Origin: Paenisporosarcina sp. OV554
GTDB lineage: Bacteria; Bacillota; Bacilli; Bacillales_A; Planococcaceae
Assembly (NCBI RefSeq): GCF_003058165.1
Contig: NZ_QBUC01000018.1
Location: forward strand, 1-64,000
Direction: 5' to 3'
DNA: 64,000 nucleotides
The position numbers were made by a program, and so were the translations under genes. The number at the start of each line of letters is the position of its first letter. Positions within the stretch are counted from its first letter, which is position 1. The notes under the pieces were generated by a model. That model searched no databases. It was not told the DNA's origin and saw only the letters and a list, made by a program, of their open reading frames with translations. Shown here in pieces: positions 35,022-44,415 of this stretch.

Positions 35022-35052
35022 ACCGGCAACGTCGTAATGAAGCGTCACCGGT
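35022..35052 (-). terminator. terminator of the 1405-residue protease gene
   Basis: ACCGGTGACG and CGTTGCCGGT arms (G-U pairs included) followed on the minus strand by TTTTTTTTAC. A near copy is at 11681-11711. Confidence 0.82.
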
Positions 35053-35171
35053 CTTTATTAATCATATAAATCATCTAGAGCCAATCTGTAGTTGGTACAT
35101 GAGATGTTGTAAAACATATCTAATTGGCTCTAAAATAGTTGTTTCAAAGCGTACAATAGAACTGTACCTGC

Positions 35172-38100
35172 TTATTTTTTCGGCTCTAGACCAATTGCAC
35201 GTAAGAAGTCTTCTAATCCTTTTTTGCCGTGTTTTTCTTTTGGCTTGGCGTTTTTCTTCGCGTCCGGCCCTACTTTTAAGAAGTTCTTTTCAATAAAGCG
35301 AACATCTTTTTCGTCAACAATTCCGTCCTGGTTCAAATCTTCTTTCTTATGATCCTTTCCGTAAAAAGCAACCACTTGGACGATATCTTGAATATCAATC
35401 ATTTTATCGCCGTTCACATCACCGGCAAGGTTGTCATCCATACGTGCACTGTAAAGTTGCCCGACTAATTCCCCGTCCTGCATTTTACCGAGCTTTGTTG
35501 TCAGCTTACTCTGCAAGTGACCTGGTATCTCCACGTTAATATCGTATTCTTTATCACTTACAGGAACATTATGAATCTCAAATTGGCCGTTTTTATCAAT
35601 GGTTCCTGTATATTTCTGTCCATTCCCGGTAACGGCGTACACTTTCGCTCCTAATTTTGTGTAGTCGTTAGTGGATAACCATCCTTGTTCATTCAGGAAA
35701 GCCTCTGGTTCGATATGCCCTCGAATCATGGAATGCTTTGAAATAAGGGTAAATCCTTTAGCTTGAAAAGCAGAAATCGTAACCACATCCGCTGCACCAG
35801 ATTGTGTATAAGAGAATTGATCCGGTTTAAATGACAGGAAGCCATTCACACTTTCATCATTTGTTACTTCGAACGTGACATCCAAGAATGGCGTATCGCC
35901 ATCCAGTCCTTTAAATTCATTTCCCTCTAAGGATGCACCGACTTTCACCTTGGCACCCCAATCGTCTTCCGCGATAGCCGGATTTGAGAGTTTCACGTTC
36001 AGTCCATGTTCTTCCGCATATTTTGTAAGCGCAGGATTCGGTTTGACATCTGTGAATGTAAACATTTTTTTATCATACGGAACTTCCAATGTACCGGATA
36101 GGAGCTGTTTGACATTATTCAAGTTTAAAGTCAACGTGATTTTTTCACCCAGCCTGACTTTGTCTTTGTTATAACTTGAGACAGCGTATTCTGTTCCTTC
36201 TTTGACAAAGGTATAATCTTTAAATCCATATCCCATGCTGCCTGCCGTCGCAGTGTCAAATCCAAACAATCGTAAATTTAACGGCTCGTTCACTTCCTCT
36301 GGAAGCACCCCGAATTTAAAGTCCCCGTTTGCTTGAATCGTGTTCAATAGGCCTGACGGAAAAGCAGAATTTTGATAATATGCGATCATATTTGCTTTTT
36401 GATCATATGGAAGGCCCTTCGCCTTTAACGCATCTACCGTTGAGTCATAAATATTGCCGTGCACCCATACCGCATGCTCGCCGTCTTCATTCGTGAACAT
36501 GGATTCATTCACCTCATGAACACCCGGTTGAAGATCTTTGAACTTCATTTCTGGAATGGTATTGTCAATGATGATACTGTCGCCTTTTGTATAGGATTTT
36601 CCTTCATTATCGTATCCGATGAAGTCAAGTTCGTAATCTCCCTCAGGCAACGTGACTGGTCTATCCGCAATCGGATGGGAAGGATCGCCTGTAAATGGGT
36701 ACACATAGCCCCCCATACCGGAGAACATGATATATTCGAGATTCGGTTTTATGTCGCTTGCGTCAAGTGTTCCAACAAGTCCTAATGTTTTTCCTGTTTT
36801 TCGATCCTTCACAACGGCATCAATCGTTTTCAGCGGACTGTTCAATTTGAATGTCAACGGCGAGGACGGCCTTTCCATATATGGATGGAAGTTTGTCGAA
36901 TCTGTTGCCATCGCGTCCCGAAGCAAATCTACAGATGCAAGTCCCCGCTCTGTCAAACGAACGGCAAACGGAACTTGGTACGTTTCTGTTTCATTATGTT
37001 TGTTGGTGATGTGGATGTACCCTTCATATCTTCCGAATTCCGCGTTTTCCGGAATGAAAATTTCAGGATGGATTTCCCCGGATGCTCCAGCAGCTACTTT
37101 AATGGAATCCTGCACATTCAATATCACACCGTTTTTCGCCGCGTCTTGTACGCCTACACTCGTTGGCGAATATTCTACTTCTATTTTGAACTCTTTTTCA
37201 TCTGTTTTATTGTTGTTTTTAATCACAACTTTTCGACTGTCTGTAATCGGCGTATGTTGTTCCAATTGGTATTTGTGACCGAACACAATCGAGCCGGTTT
37301 TCTCTTCCATTTCCACTTCTTCGTCATTTTCGATGCTTGGTGTTTTATCGATGACCTCAATGGCTGTATCTGCATGAACGGCTTTATACGCATCGATTCG
37401 CCCTGCACCCACCTCGTACACGGAACGCTCTTCTTTTAAATCAACCGCCGTGTTCATGAGCGCCTCTTTCACATCAAACGGGTTATAATCCGGGTTCGCT
37501 TGTAAAATCAATGCTGCTACACCCGACGTATGAGGAGTCGCCATGGATGTGCCGGACATACGCTCATACGCTACCGTATAATTGTCTCCGTCTTTCGGGT
37601 CGTTGATATATTCTGGGACAGTCGAGAAAATCGCCACACCCGGCGCTACGACATCCGGTTTAATATCATCCGTTTGACTCACAGGACCTCGGGAACTGAA
37701 ATCAGCCAAGCGGTCGCCCTCTGTTTTTGTGTTGCTGAGCTCTCCGAATGTCAAGGTGACATCTCCTTGTGCCCGCAATTTCTCGCCATCTGCCTTTGTC
37801 AAACGGAAGGAAGGAATAGAAGATGTACTTTCTCCGAGATAAGCCGTGATTTCACCTTCTACATTGTTGTACATGATTACAGCCTTCGCGCCTGCTTGCA
37901 TGGCATTTTTAATTTTTTCATCGAATGCAATTTCGCCACGTTGGATGAGCACAAGCTTTCCTTTTACATCTTTCCCTGTAAAGTCAGCTGGTTTTCCAAG
38001 CCCTGCATATACAACCGATAACGGTTGCCCTTTTAAGTCCTCAAGCTTGTCCGTAAAGCTTTTGCCGAGCAACATCATCTTGTCTATATGCCAATCGCCT

Positions 38101-39389
38101 GCATCCACCGTAAATGTCGGAATGGTTATCGCTGCGTCGCTTGCGCCAACTGTAATCGGAAGAGCCGCAGACCCAGGCGAACCGAGGCTTCCTTCTCCCG
38201 GTCCCGCATTTCCGGCCGCCACAACCGTTACGACCCCAGCTAACATCGCATTATTTACTGCCACGGATGTAGGATATAAAGGATCATTGATGTTAGCTCC
38301 TAATGACAAGTTGATCACATCCATACCGTCTTTTACCGCTTTGTCGATCGCGGCCAGAACACCATTTGTATCCCCGCTTCCGTATGGACCTAACACTCGG
38401 TATGCATACAAGTCTACACCAGGAGCTACCCCTTCAACCGCATAATCCACCGTGTTTTTCTTGTCTGCGGCAATCGTTCCGGCTACATGTGTCCCATGGG
38501 ATGTATAGTAAGGACTGCCATTATAGACCTCAGGATAACCGCCGGAATTTTGCCAATCCTTGTATGTTGTTTCCATCGGATCTGCATCGTCATTGACGAA
38601 ATCCCAACCTTTTACAGAGTTCGGATCGACTTTTGTTGGATCCGCTCCTTCTTGAGTACGATATCCTTTATACGCGTCTTTTAAATCAGGGTGATTATAA
38701 TCGATTCCTGTATCCAATACCCCAACTTTAATGCCCTTACCCGTTATGTTTTCCGCATGGAGCTTGTCCACGCCGATTTGCGGAACACTGTCCGCCATTT
38801 TCGGCTGTACAGCGGCCTTAGCTGTTTCTTTCGGTAAATCGAGCTGTACCTCCTGATCGTTCCAGACGCGCTTTACAGCACCAGATCGCACCAAATCTTC
38901 AATTATATTGCCAGGCAAGGTCATGGCCACGCCATTGAACGCGCTCTTATATTCTCTTGTGATTTTGGCGGATTGAAAGTCTTTCTCTGCATCTCTCTTT
39001 TTTTGCAGCTGTTGCAGGGCTACTTTAAATTCGTGATGAGATTCTTCCACCTTTTGTTCTGCGGCAGAAGACGTAAGCTTCTTTCCTTTCGCTGCTTGCT
39101 TTAATACTTCCACTTTGGCAGGTGCCTGTTCAAATTCTACGATTACGTTTACTTTCTCTGGCGTTGATGTATTGATATCCGGAGAAATGACGAAGCCTGG
39201 TCCTGCCTCCAGTGTTTTCAAAGCATGGCGCTGTTCCTTTGTGAGATTGCTTAATACAGCTTTCGCATCAGTAACTCCAGCTGGCTTAGATGTGTTTTCC
39301 GCTAATACGTTGTACGGAACGCCGGATGATAATAGCATACTGGCAGCTAATGCTCCAGTAAGAATTTTGATAGATTTCTTCCCCTTCAT
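35172..39389 (-). CDS. secreted S8 protease (Vpr-like) with cohesin-like and dockerin domains
   Basis: A 1405-residue exported subtilase. Signal peptide (MKGKKSIKILTGALAASMLL); inhibitor I9-like propeptide (about 78-185); catalytic Asp226 (VLDTGID), His298 (SHGTHVAG) and Ser615 (SGTSMATPH); a PA domain inserted in the catalytic domain (about 455-545), as in Vpr/C5a peptidase; Fn3-like modules; a cohesin-like beta domain (about 1105-1225, GEKITLTLNLNNVKQLLSGT); and a type I dockerin (about 1315-1375) with two calcium loops, DVNGDKMIDIQD and DLNQDGIVDEKD. The conserved tail is KKGLEDFLRAIGLEPKK. Dockerin and cohesin-like domains in one chain could allow self-association or binding to partners on the surface. 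ATG 39389 follows a GAGGGGG site. Confidence 0.93.
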   Translation of the reverse strand: MKGKKSIKILTGALAASMLLSSGVPYNVLAENTSKPAGVTDAKAVLSNLTKEQRHALKTLEAGPGFVISPDINTSTPEKVNVIVEFEQAPAKVEVLKQAAKGKKLTSSAAEQKVEESHHEFKVALQQLQKKRDAEKDFQSAKITREYKSAFNGVAMTLPGNIIEDLVRSGAVKRVWNDQEVQLDLPKETAKAAVQPKMADSVPQIGVDKLHAENITGKGIKVGVLDTGIDYNHPDLKDAYKGYRTQEGADPTKVDPNSVKGWDFVNDDADPMETTYKDWQNSGGYPEVYNGSPYYTSHGTHVAGTIAADKKNTVDYAVEGVAPGVDLYAYRVLGPYGSGDTNGVLAAIDKAVKDGMDVINLSLGANINDPLYPTSVAVNNAMLAGVVTVVAAGNAGPGEGSLGSPGSAALPITVGASDAAITIPTFTVDAGDWHIDKMMLLGKSFTDKLEDLKGQPLSVVYAGLGKPADFTGKDVKGKLVLIQRGEIAFDEKIKNAMQAGAKAVIMYNNVEGEITAYLGESTSSIPSFRLTKADGEKLRAQGDVTLTFGELSNTKTEGDRLADFSSRGPVSQTDDIKPDVVAPGVAIFSTVPEYINDPKDGDNYTVAYERMSGTSMATPHTSGVAALILQANPDYNPFDVKEALMNTAVDLKEERSVYEVGAGRIDAYKAVHADTAIEVIDKTPSIENDEEVEMEEKTGSIVFGHKYQLEQHTPITDSRKVVIKNNNKTDEKEFKIEVEYSPTSVGVQDAAKNGVILNVQDSIKVAAGASGEIHPEIFIPENAEFGRYEGYIHITNKHNETETYQVPFAVRLTERGLASVDLLRDAMATDSTNFHPYMERPSSPLTFKLNSPLKTIDAVVKDRKTGKTLGLVGTLDASDIKPNLEYIMFSGMGGYVYPFTGDPSHPIADRPVTLPEGDYELDFIGYDNEGKSYTKGDSIIIDNTIPEMKFKDLQPGVHEVNESMFTNEDGEHAVWVHGNIYDSTVDALKAKGLPYDQKANMIAYYQNSAFPSGLLNTIQANGDFKFGVLPEEVNEPLNLRLFGFDTATAGSMGYGFKDYTFVKEGTEYAVSSYNKDKVRLGEKITLTLNLNNVKQLLSGTLEVPYDKKMFTFTDVKPNPALTKYAEEHGLNVKLSNPAIAEDDWGAKVKVGASLEGNEFKGLDGDTPFLDVTFEVTNDESVNGFLSFKPDQFSYTQSGAADVVTISAFQAKGFTLISKHSMIRGHIEPEAFLNEQGWLSTNDYTKLGAKVYAVTGNGQKYTGTIDKNGQFEIHNVPVSDKEYDINVEIPGHLQSKLTTKLGKMQDGELVGQLYSARMDDNLAGDVNGDKMIDIQDIVQVVAFYGKDHKKEDLNQDGIVDEKDVRFIEKNFLKVGPDAKKNAKPKEKHGKKGLEDFLRAIGLEPKK

Positions 39390-39686
39390 GTTGTTCCCCC
39401 TCTATTGACATTCATTGTTCTTTACACAAGTGATCATTAGTTTCTCAACCATTTACTTGGCAAAAATAAGATGATCTATTCCTTTGTGTAATCTAAATTA
39501 TAGACAAAACAGAAGAGTCTGTTAATTTGGAAAACAACGGTCATTTAAAGTCAGATTTTGTGCTTTTCAGGGGATTTTTCTCGAAAAAACAAACAAATAC
39601 TCGAAAAAAACATTGATTATCGTATGTTTTTAAACTTTGGAAAATTTCTAAAAATCAAAACATATTACAGATTTAATCACCAAAAA
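39390..39686. other. promoter region of the dockerin protease
   Basis: About 300 AT-rich bases between the protease start and the terminator of the RRNPP regulator. I looked here for a small secreted pheromone precursor such as NprX and found none with a ribosome binding site. An operator for the neighbouring regulator may lie here, but no symmetric site is clear. Confidence 0.5.
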
Positions 39687-39716
39687 AAAGGACAACTGGT
39701 TCACAATTGTCCTTTT
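39687..39716 (-). terminator. terminator of the RRNPP regulator gene
   Basis: AAAGGACAAT and GTTGTCCTTT arms followed by TTTTTGG on the minus strand. Confidence 0.85.
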
Positions 39717-39734
39717 CATCTATTAAAATACTCA

Positions 39735-41027
39735 TTACTTCTCTAATAACCTCAAGTTCTCAAGCGTCACAGGATTCCCAATATTATGAAGCGCATTTTT
39801 AAGAATCCGATTGGATGCTAGAAGATAATGATTAACGGAAGTCAGATCTTTTTTTTCCTTATAATACGCTGTTATCATATCTAAATATTTTATCGCTCTT
39901 CTGAAATGCATACGCCGTTCGAGTGTCGGCAGCCCATGCTTAATTAAATATTGGACAAGCGTCTTTTTATCTCCCAGGGCTTCAAGATAAAGTATTTTTT
40001 GTTCTACATACATTGGTGATTTTCGGTCTTGGAAGGAATCCAATTCTTGTTTTAACAGCGCGGCCGCCTTTTCATGTTCATTAAATTCGGTAAGCGCTTC
40101 TGCGAAACTTGAGACGGTCACATAATAGGAGAGTGTATATTTTTGCTTTAAATCAAGGGATTTAGAGAAATATTCGAGCATCTTTTGAAAATTTCCTTGT
40201 CTGTGATACAAGAATCCTAGGTTATGAAGAGCGATTGCTTTCATGTCTGTATTCCGCAGTAATTCAGCGTCACTTAAGACGAGAACGAGCATTTGATCCG
40301 CTCGCTCAAATTTACCGATGTATATTAAATTAACGGCTATAATGATTTTTACATGTACAATACGTAATATATTGTTCGTATCTTGCAAAACGCGCAATGC
40401 CTTGTTTGCATAATGAAGAGACAAAGAATACTGATACAAAAGGCCATGCGTTGCCGCTCTATAGTAATAATAATCAGTGATTTTTTCACTATATTGTACT
40501 GCTTTGTCTTCTAAACGATTCAAAATCTCGAGCGATTGTACGTATTGTTGTTTGTGACCATAATAAATGGCTTGAAGGAAATCCCATACATACGCCTCAA
40601 ATGAAGAATACTTTGCTACATCCTTTTTCATTTTCGATGATACTTCTTCAAATTCTGAAAATCGATCCAAGAATAATAAGTAACGAAGCATATATAGTTC
40701 ATATAAATAGATCATCTCCGTGCATTGGACATATTCTTTATGCTCCAATAGCTCTTTATATAATGCTGCCGCTTTCTCTTTTTGAAGCCGTTCCATAGCA
40801 TCATAAAAAAGTTCTAGCTGTCGTTTTAGAAGCTGTGTTTTTTTATTTTCTTCCTCAATGGATATATGCAATCTCTCACATAGCAATTGTAACGTTTTTG
40901 TATTTGCTTCTTTGAAATTGTTTTCGATTCTACTCAGGTGACTAACAGAACAAATCCCGTGGCAAAGCTGTTCCTGTGTCTTATGCTGCTTCTTGCGGTG
41001 ATAATAAATGATTTTCCCTATAGACAT
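39735..41027 (-). CDS. RRNPP-type regulator: XRE helix-turn-helix plus TPR repeats
   Basis: A 430-residue cytoplasmic protein. Residues 1-60 form an XRE helix-turn-helix (SIGKIIYYHRKKQHKTQEQL, CSVSHLSRIENN) and the remainder is a row of TPR-like helices, for example MKAIALHNLGFLYHRQGNFQ near 270. This layout is that of the PlcR/NprR/AimR-like RRNPP quorum sensors that bind short imported peptides. ATG 41027 is preferred over 41069; a GGGTGGGG stretch lies upstream. It neighbours and is co-oriented with a large secreted protease gene, the kind of target NprR and PlcR activate. No peptide gene is evident beside it. Confidence 0.85.
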   Translation of the reverse strand: MSIGKIIYYHRKKQHKTQEQLCHGICSVSHLSRIENNFKEANTKTLQLLCERLHISIEEENKKTQLLKRQLELFYDAMERLQKEKAAALYKELLEHKEYVQCTEMIYLYELYMLRYLLFLDRFSEFEEVSSKMKKDVAKYSSFEAYVWDFLQAIYYGHKQQYVQSLEILNRLEDKAVQYSEKITDYYYYRAATHGLLYQYSLSLHYANKALRVLQDTNNILRIVHVKIIIAVNLIYIGKFERADQMLVLVLSDAELLRNTDMKAIALHNLGFLYHRQGNFQKMLEYFSKSLDLKQKYTLSYYVTVSSFAEALTEFNEHEKAAALLKQELDSFQDRKSPMYVEQKILYLEALGDKKTLVQYLIKHGLPTLERRMHFRRAIKYLDMITAYYKEKKDLTSVNHYLLASNRILKNALHNIGNPVTLENLRLLEK

Positions 41028-41240
41028 AAAGCACCCCACCCTAGTTATCTGACTTTTTTTATCATTCATTATACTACATGAAGTTGAAAAACGACGAAGA
41101 GAAGAAAATGTTATTATTTCTGTGGAATTTATAGAAAGAACAGCGTTTCCATGACTTTTTCTATTTCATAAGAAATGAATCTCTTTTCTCAAGAACTAAA
41201 AAACTACATGTCTCTAATGGTTCTCTAACAGTTAGCAAAA

Positions 41241-41277
41241 AAAGAGTAGGTTTGGAAAATATCCAACCTACTCTTTT
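41241..41277. terminator. terminator between the alarmone synthetase and the RRNPP gene
   Basis: AAAGAGTAGGTT and AACCTACTCTTT arms with T/A runs on both sides; it terminates the alarmone synthetase gene on the minus strand. Confidence 0.85.
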
Positions 41278-41315
41278 TTACTTAGCTTGCCATTTATTGT
41301 CTCTGTTTTCATTAT

Positions 41316-41975
41316 TTATCCATTTGAATCTGTTTCACTAGATAGTAGTTGAATTCTTAATTTAGACATTTCTTTGTCCAGTAACGAGGAAGCATTGGAT
41401 AGCTCAATTAATTGTTTTTGAGCTTCTTCCGGTATCGATTCACCTTGATATTTATAGTTGAGTTTATGTTCTGTTGATGCCCAAAAATCCATAGCGGATG
41501 TTCGGATTTGGATTTCTGCGGGAACCCATATCACTTCATTAGATAAGATGACTTGCGTTTCTACAACAAGATGAAGGCTTTTGTAGCCACTCTTTTTAGG
41601 TTCTTTAATATAGTCTTTTACTCTAATCATGCGAATATCTTCACGCTGCTCGATATGTTCCTTCAGCAAATATACATCATCAATAAAGCTAGTGACAATT
41701 CGTACTCCGACAATATCTCGTATTTCTTGTTTAATAGATTCTTGAGTCAGCGGAATTTCTTTATTTTCAATCTTCTCAACCAATGACATAATAGTTTTCA
41801 AGCGTGTTTTCATATGCTCGATGGGAGAGTATCCGTGTTTCGATTTCCATTCAAGATCAATAATATTGAAATCACTCTTCAACTCATATAATGCCATCTC
41901 ATATGGGATGAAAAAGCCTTTCCAGTTTTTTAAAACCGTTTGCACTAAATCGATCTTATGTGTCTCTTGATACAT
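41316..41975 (-). CDS. relP: small alarmone synthetase, RelP/YwaC type
   Basis: Single-domain (p)ppGpp synthetase, 219 residues from ATG 41975 (AAGGGG eight bases upstream; an in-frame GTG at 41984 is less likely). Transfers pyrophosphate from ATP to GDP/GTP. Synthetase motifs: HGYSPIEHMKTRLKTI, EIRDIVGVRIVTSFIDDVY, KDYIKEPKKSGYKSLHLVVE, EIQIRTSAMDFWASTEHKLN. The N-terminal VLKNWKGFFIPYEMALYEL resembles YwaC/RelP more than YjbM/RelQ. There is no hydrolase domain. In Firmicutes relP is induced by cell-wall stress; no operator was recognised here. Confidence 0.9.
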   Translation of the reverse strand: MYQETHKIDLVQTVLKNWKGFFIPYEMALYELKSDFNIIDLEWKSKHGYSPIEHMKTRLKTIMSLVEKIENKEIPLTQESIKQEIRDIVGVRIVTSFIDDVYLLKEHIEQREDIRMIRVKDYIKEPKKSGYKSLHLVVETQVILSNEVIWVPAEIQIRTSAMDFWASTEHKLNYKYQGESIPEEAQKQLIELSNASSLLDKEMSKLRIQLLSSETDSNG

Positions 41976-42200
41976 ATTAAACACCCCTTGATTAAAATCA
42001 CACTTTATTATTCTGTCATCATATCACAGGTGGTTTGAATCGGATATATGAGAATGACTAGCCAGTGGATGAAATGGAAGTGTAATCGTGTTGTAGAAAC
42101 AAGCTAAATTGAAGAACGTTTGAGCTCCCCACAACTGCGAGAAATCCATTATCTTTACCCTTTCTTACTTCAAAAACATTGAGGCCGACACCCATCGTTC

Positions 42201-42226
42201 TTCAACTAAAGCACCCGTTAGTTTAA
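42201..42226. repeat. 26-bp dispersed palindrome, copy 3
   Basis: TTCAACTAAAGCACCCG then TTAGTTTAA; the right arm has one mismatch. Otherwise 41976-42330 shows no gene. Confidence 0.8.
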
Positions 42227-42330
42227 GTACATTACTTCACAATGTTTAGTTTTGATAGTCCAGTTAAATAATCCTTTTACTTCTTTTCAACATATAATAT
42301 TTAGACCCTAACTTAAAGGAGTGAAATAAC

Positions 42331-42606
42331 ATAGGATTTTTTCAGCCCGAGGGAACAATGGCACCAACTTCCCCTCCCCCACCTCTCATACCAACAAAAC
42401 CTTCTGTATCCTATATAATTGACTGTGTATATCAAAACACTTATGTATGGCTTATAAATGGGGACCAATTCTGGTTTTACCCAACTCGCGTGGAATATGG
42501 TGAAGTATCTGGATATAGATGGAACGGTTCCTTCTGGCAATTCTACGGAATTGACCCAAGATTTATAGATGCTGTTGCCTGTTATCCTACTCCTACCCTT
42601 TACTAA
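42331..42606 (+). CDS. small conserved Bacillus-type protein (YVW..FWFYP family), possible ATA start
   Basis: The C-terminal region CVYQNTYVWLINGDQFWFYP, then GYRWNGSFWQFYGIDPRFID, matches a small Bacillales family often annotated as hypothetical or 'transporter', preceded by a proline-rich N-terminus (PTSPPPPLIPTKP). AAAGGAGTG lies seven bases before an in-frame ATA at 42331, which would give an IGFFQPEG start, as if an original ATG had mutated. ATG 42358 is a fallback with poor spacing (82 residues). Aromatic-rich, possibly a surface or spore protein; function unknown. A terminator follows. Confidence 0.65.
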   Translation: MGFFQPEGTMAPTSPPPPLIPTKPSVSYIIDCVYQNTYVWLINGDQFWFYPTRVEYGEVSGYRWNGSFWQFYGIDPRFIDAVACYPTPTLY

Positions 42607-42611
42607 AATCC

Positions 42612-42655
42612 AAAAAGCCTTTTGGTAATTAAAAACCTGAAGGCTTTTTCTTTTG
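42612..42655 (+). terminator. terminator after the small YVW family gene
   Basis: AAAAAGCCTT and AAGGCTTTTT arms with an 18-base loop, followed by CTTTT. Confidence 0.75.
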
Positions 42656-43069
42656 TAATAGGCTTAAAATGAATACACATTTTCGCGATATAATCCATTC
42701 AAAGTAGTATTAAATATTTCATTAACCTGCCTCTATAAAAATTGATGTATCAACGGTTTGCACCACTTTGTGATGTTGAGTAAATATTTTTTGAAATAGT
42801 TTATAAACAGAGTCTTGAATTTCTCGTTTTTATTACCAAATACAGCTTACGCTTCGCTAAAACTAATGGAAATCATTAGCTTTTTTATCCACTATGTGAT
42901 GCACAATGGATCTCTGCGATGCTTAAGAAGACGTACCCTCCCATGTCTCTTGGCGTCGGTGTGCTGACATTCCTTCGTTCGGTCTATTCATAAGGCAGGT
43001 CTTAGTTTAGTTATGTTGCTGGCTTCTCCGAGTCATCCTTCTGTTATAGGTCTCGATGATAAGAAATGT

Positions 43070-43429
43070 TTACGCTGTCTCTGCGAGACAGTGGAGATCC
43101 TTCATCATGTATTGTTCGTTAAAACGGACTTTCTTTTTGCAAATACCATGTAATATTTTCAGTAATTTACCACAGAGCACTACCATCGATTGCTTCCTTC
43201 GTAAGGGATTCTGTTGGCGTGTTGCGTAGTATTCATGAAGCTGTTTAAACGCTGTGTTATGACGAATGAGTGGAACCATTACTTTGAAAAGTATATATCT
43301 GAGTTTCTTTCGTCCTCGTTTCGAGATATATTTTTGTCCCTTATGTTGACGAGACGAGTTTTCACGGAGTGTTAATCCCGCTAGTTTGATAAGTTGGCGT
43401 GGATTTTCATAAAGTGAAAAGCAATTCAT
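43070..43429 (-). mobile_element. IS110-family transposase remnant (C-terminal part)
   Basis: A 119-residue frame resembles the C-terminal transposase_20 half of IS110/IS116 enzymes: LYENPRQLIKLAGLTLRENS, KGQKYISKRGRKKLRYILFK, and a final helix-rich region. The N-terminal DEDD catalytic half is missing, cut at about 43429 exactly where foreign, GC-rich DNA with an SDR gene begins. The 42661-43069 stretch downstream would be the end of the element; no transposon ends could be recognised there. Not mobile. Confidence 0.78.
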
Positions 43430-43458
43430 TATATTTTAAGAATAGAGGTTTAATAGCA

Positions 43459-44379
43459 ATGGAGAGTATAATTACGAATAAGTGGACAGTGAAAGGAAAG
43501 TACGTGGTAATTACCGGGGCCACCAGCGGCATTGGGCTTGCCACAGCCAAAGAGCTCGCGATTCGAGGCGCAAATCTGGGAATCGTCGCGCGTAATCAGA
43601 CCAAAGCGAATGAAGTAGTAAATCAAATCAAGGCATTAACCGGGAATGGAACCACAGTGGATGTGTTCCTAGCTGACATGGCTTCTCAGCAGTCCGTACG
43701 TCAAGTTGCTGCCGACATTCTGGCTAGATGCCCGAAAGTGGATGTCCTAATCAACAATGCCGGTGCCTTGTTCGAAACGCGACAACTAACTGCAGACGGC
43801 TTGGAGATGACATGGGCGGTCAACCATCTAGCTCCCTACCTGCTTACGACACTGCTCCTTGACCGGCTAAAGGAAAATGAGCAATCCCGAGTTATCACAA
43901 CCGCATCCCACGGTCACAAGATGGCCAAGAAGGGGATTGATTTTGATGATCTCAGCGCCGAGCGTCTCTATAGCTTCGCCAAAAAGTTCGTTGGCGGCCC
44001 TACATTTCGCTACGCGGAGACCAAGCTCGCCAACATCTTGTTCACCTCTGAATTGGCGGGGCGACTGGAGGGAACAGGAGTCACAGCTCACTGCTTCGAT
44101 CCTGGTCTAGTTTCCACGAACTTTAACCAGAACAACGGACTGTTGGCCCGGTTGACCATGTCCGTGATGAATTTGTTCTCCCGAAGCCCTGAGAAAGGTG
44201 CCGAAACTTTGGTATGGTTGGCGGACTCAGACGAAATTACCAGTCACAATGGCCGTTACTACACCGACATGCAAATTACAATCCCATCTGTGCCCGCTCA
44301 GAACATGGACGCGGCAAAGCGCTTGTGGGAAGTAAGCAAGGAACAGATCCAGTGCTCGTACACGATCGATAAAGAGTAG
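43459..44379 (+). CDS. short-chain dehydrogenase/reductase (retinol-dehydrogenase-like)
   Basis: A 306-residue SDR starting ATG 43459 (AGAGG ten bases upstream). VVITGATSGIGLATAKELAI is the cofactor glycine motif, LINNAGAL the structural block, and YAETKLA the catalytic Tyr-x-x-x-Lys (Tyr about 196). SDRs of this subgroup reduce or oxidise lipophilic alcohols. The gene is visibly richer in G and C, with more CGC, GCC and CTG codons than its neighbours, and it directly abuts an IS110 remnant, so recent transfer is likely. A truncated TetR gene follows 36 bases downstream. Confidence 0.88.
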   Translation: MESIITNKWTVKGKYVVITGATSGIGLATAKELAIRGANLGIVARNQTKANEVVNQIKALTGNGTTVDVFLADMASQQSVRQVAADILARCPKVDVLINNAGALFETRQLTADGLEMTWAVNHLAPYLLTTLLLDRLKENEQSRVITTASHGHKMAKKGIDFDDLSAERLYSFAKKFVGGPTFRYAETKLANILFTSELAGRLEGTGVTAHCFDPGLVSTNFNQNNGLLARLTMSVMNLFSRSPEKGAETLVWLADSDEITSHNGRYYTDMQITIPSVPAQNMDAAKRLWEVSKEQIQCSYTIDKE

Positions 44380-44415
44380 TCCTAAATTACCTGAAAATTG
44401 GAGAGTGAACAAACG

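Noticed and set aside
36727-37439. Plus-strand ORFs of 183-184 codons inside 35172-39389
   Set aside because: Antisense shadows of the 1405-residue protease; low-complexity composition and no ribosome binding sites.
39390-39734. A NprX-like pheromone gene between the RRNPP gene and protease
   Set aside because: No small ORF with a signal peptide and ribosome binding site; a terminator directly follows the regulator gene.
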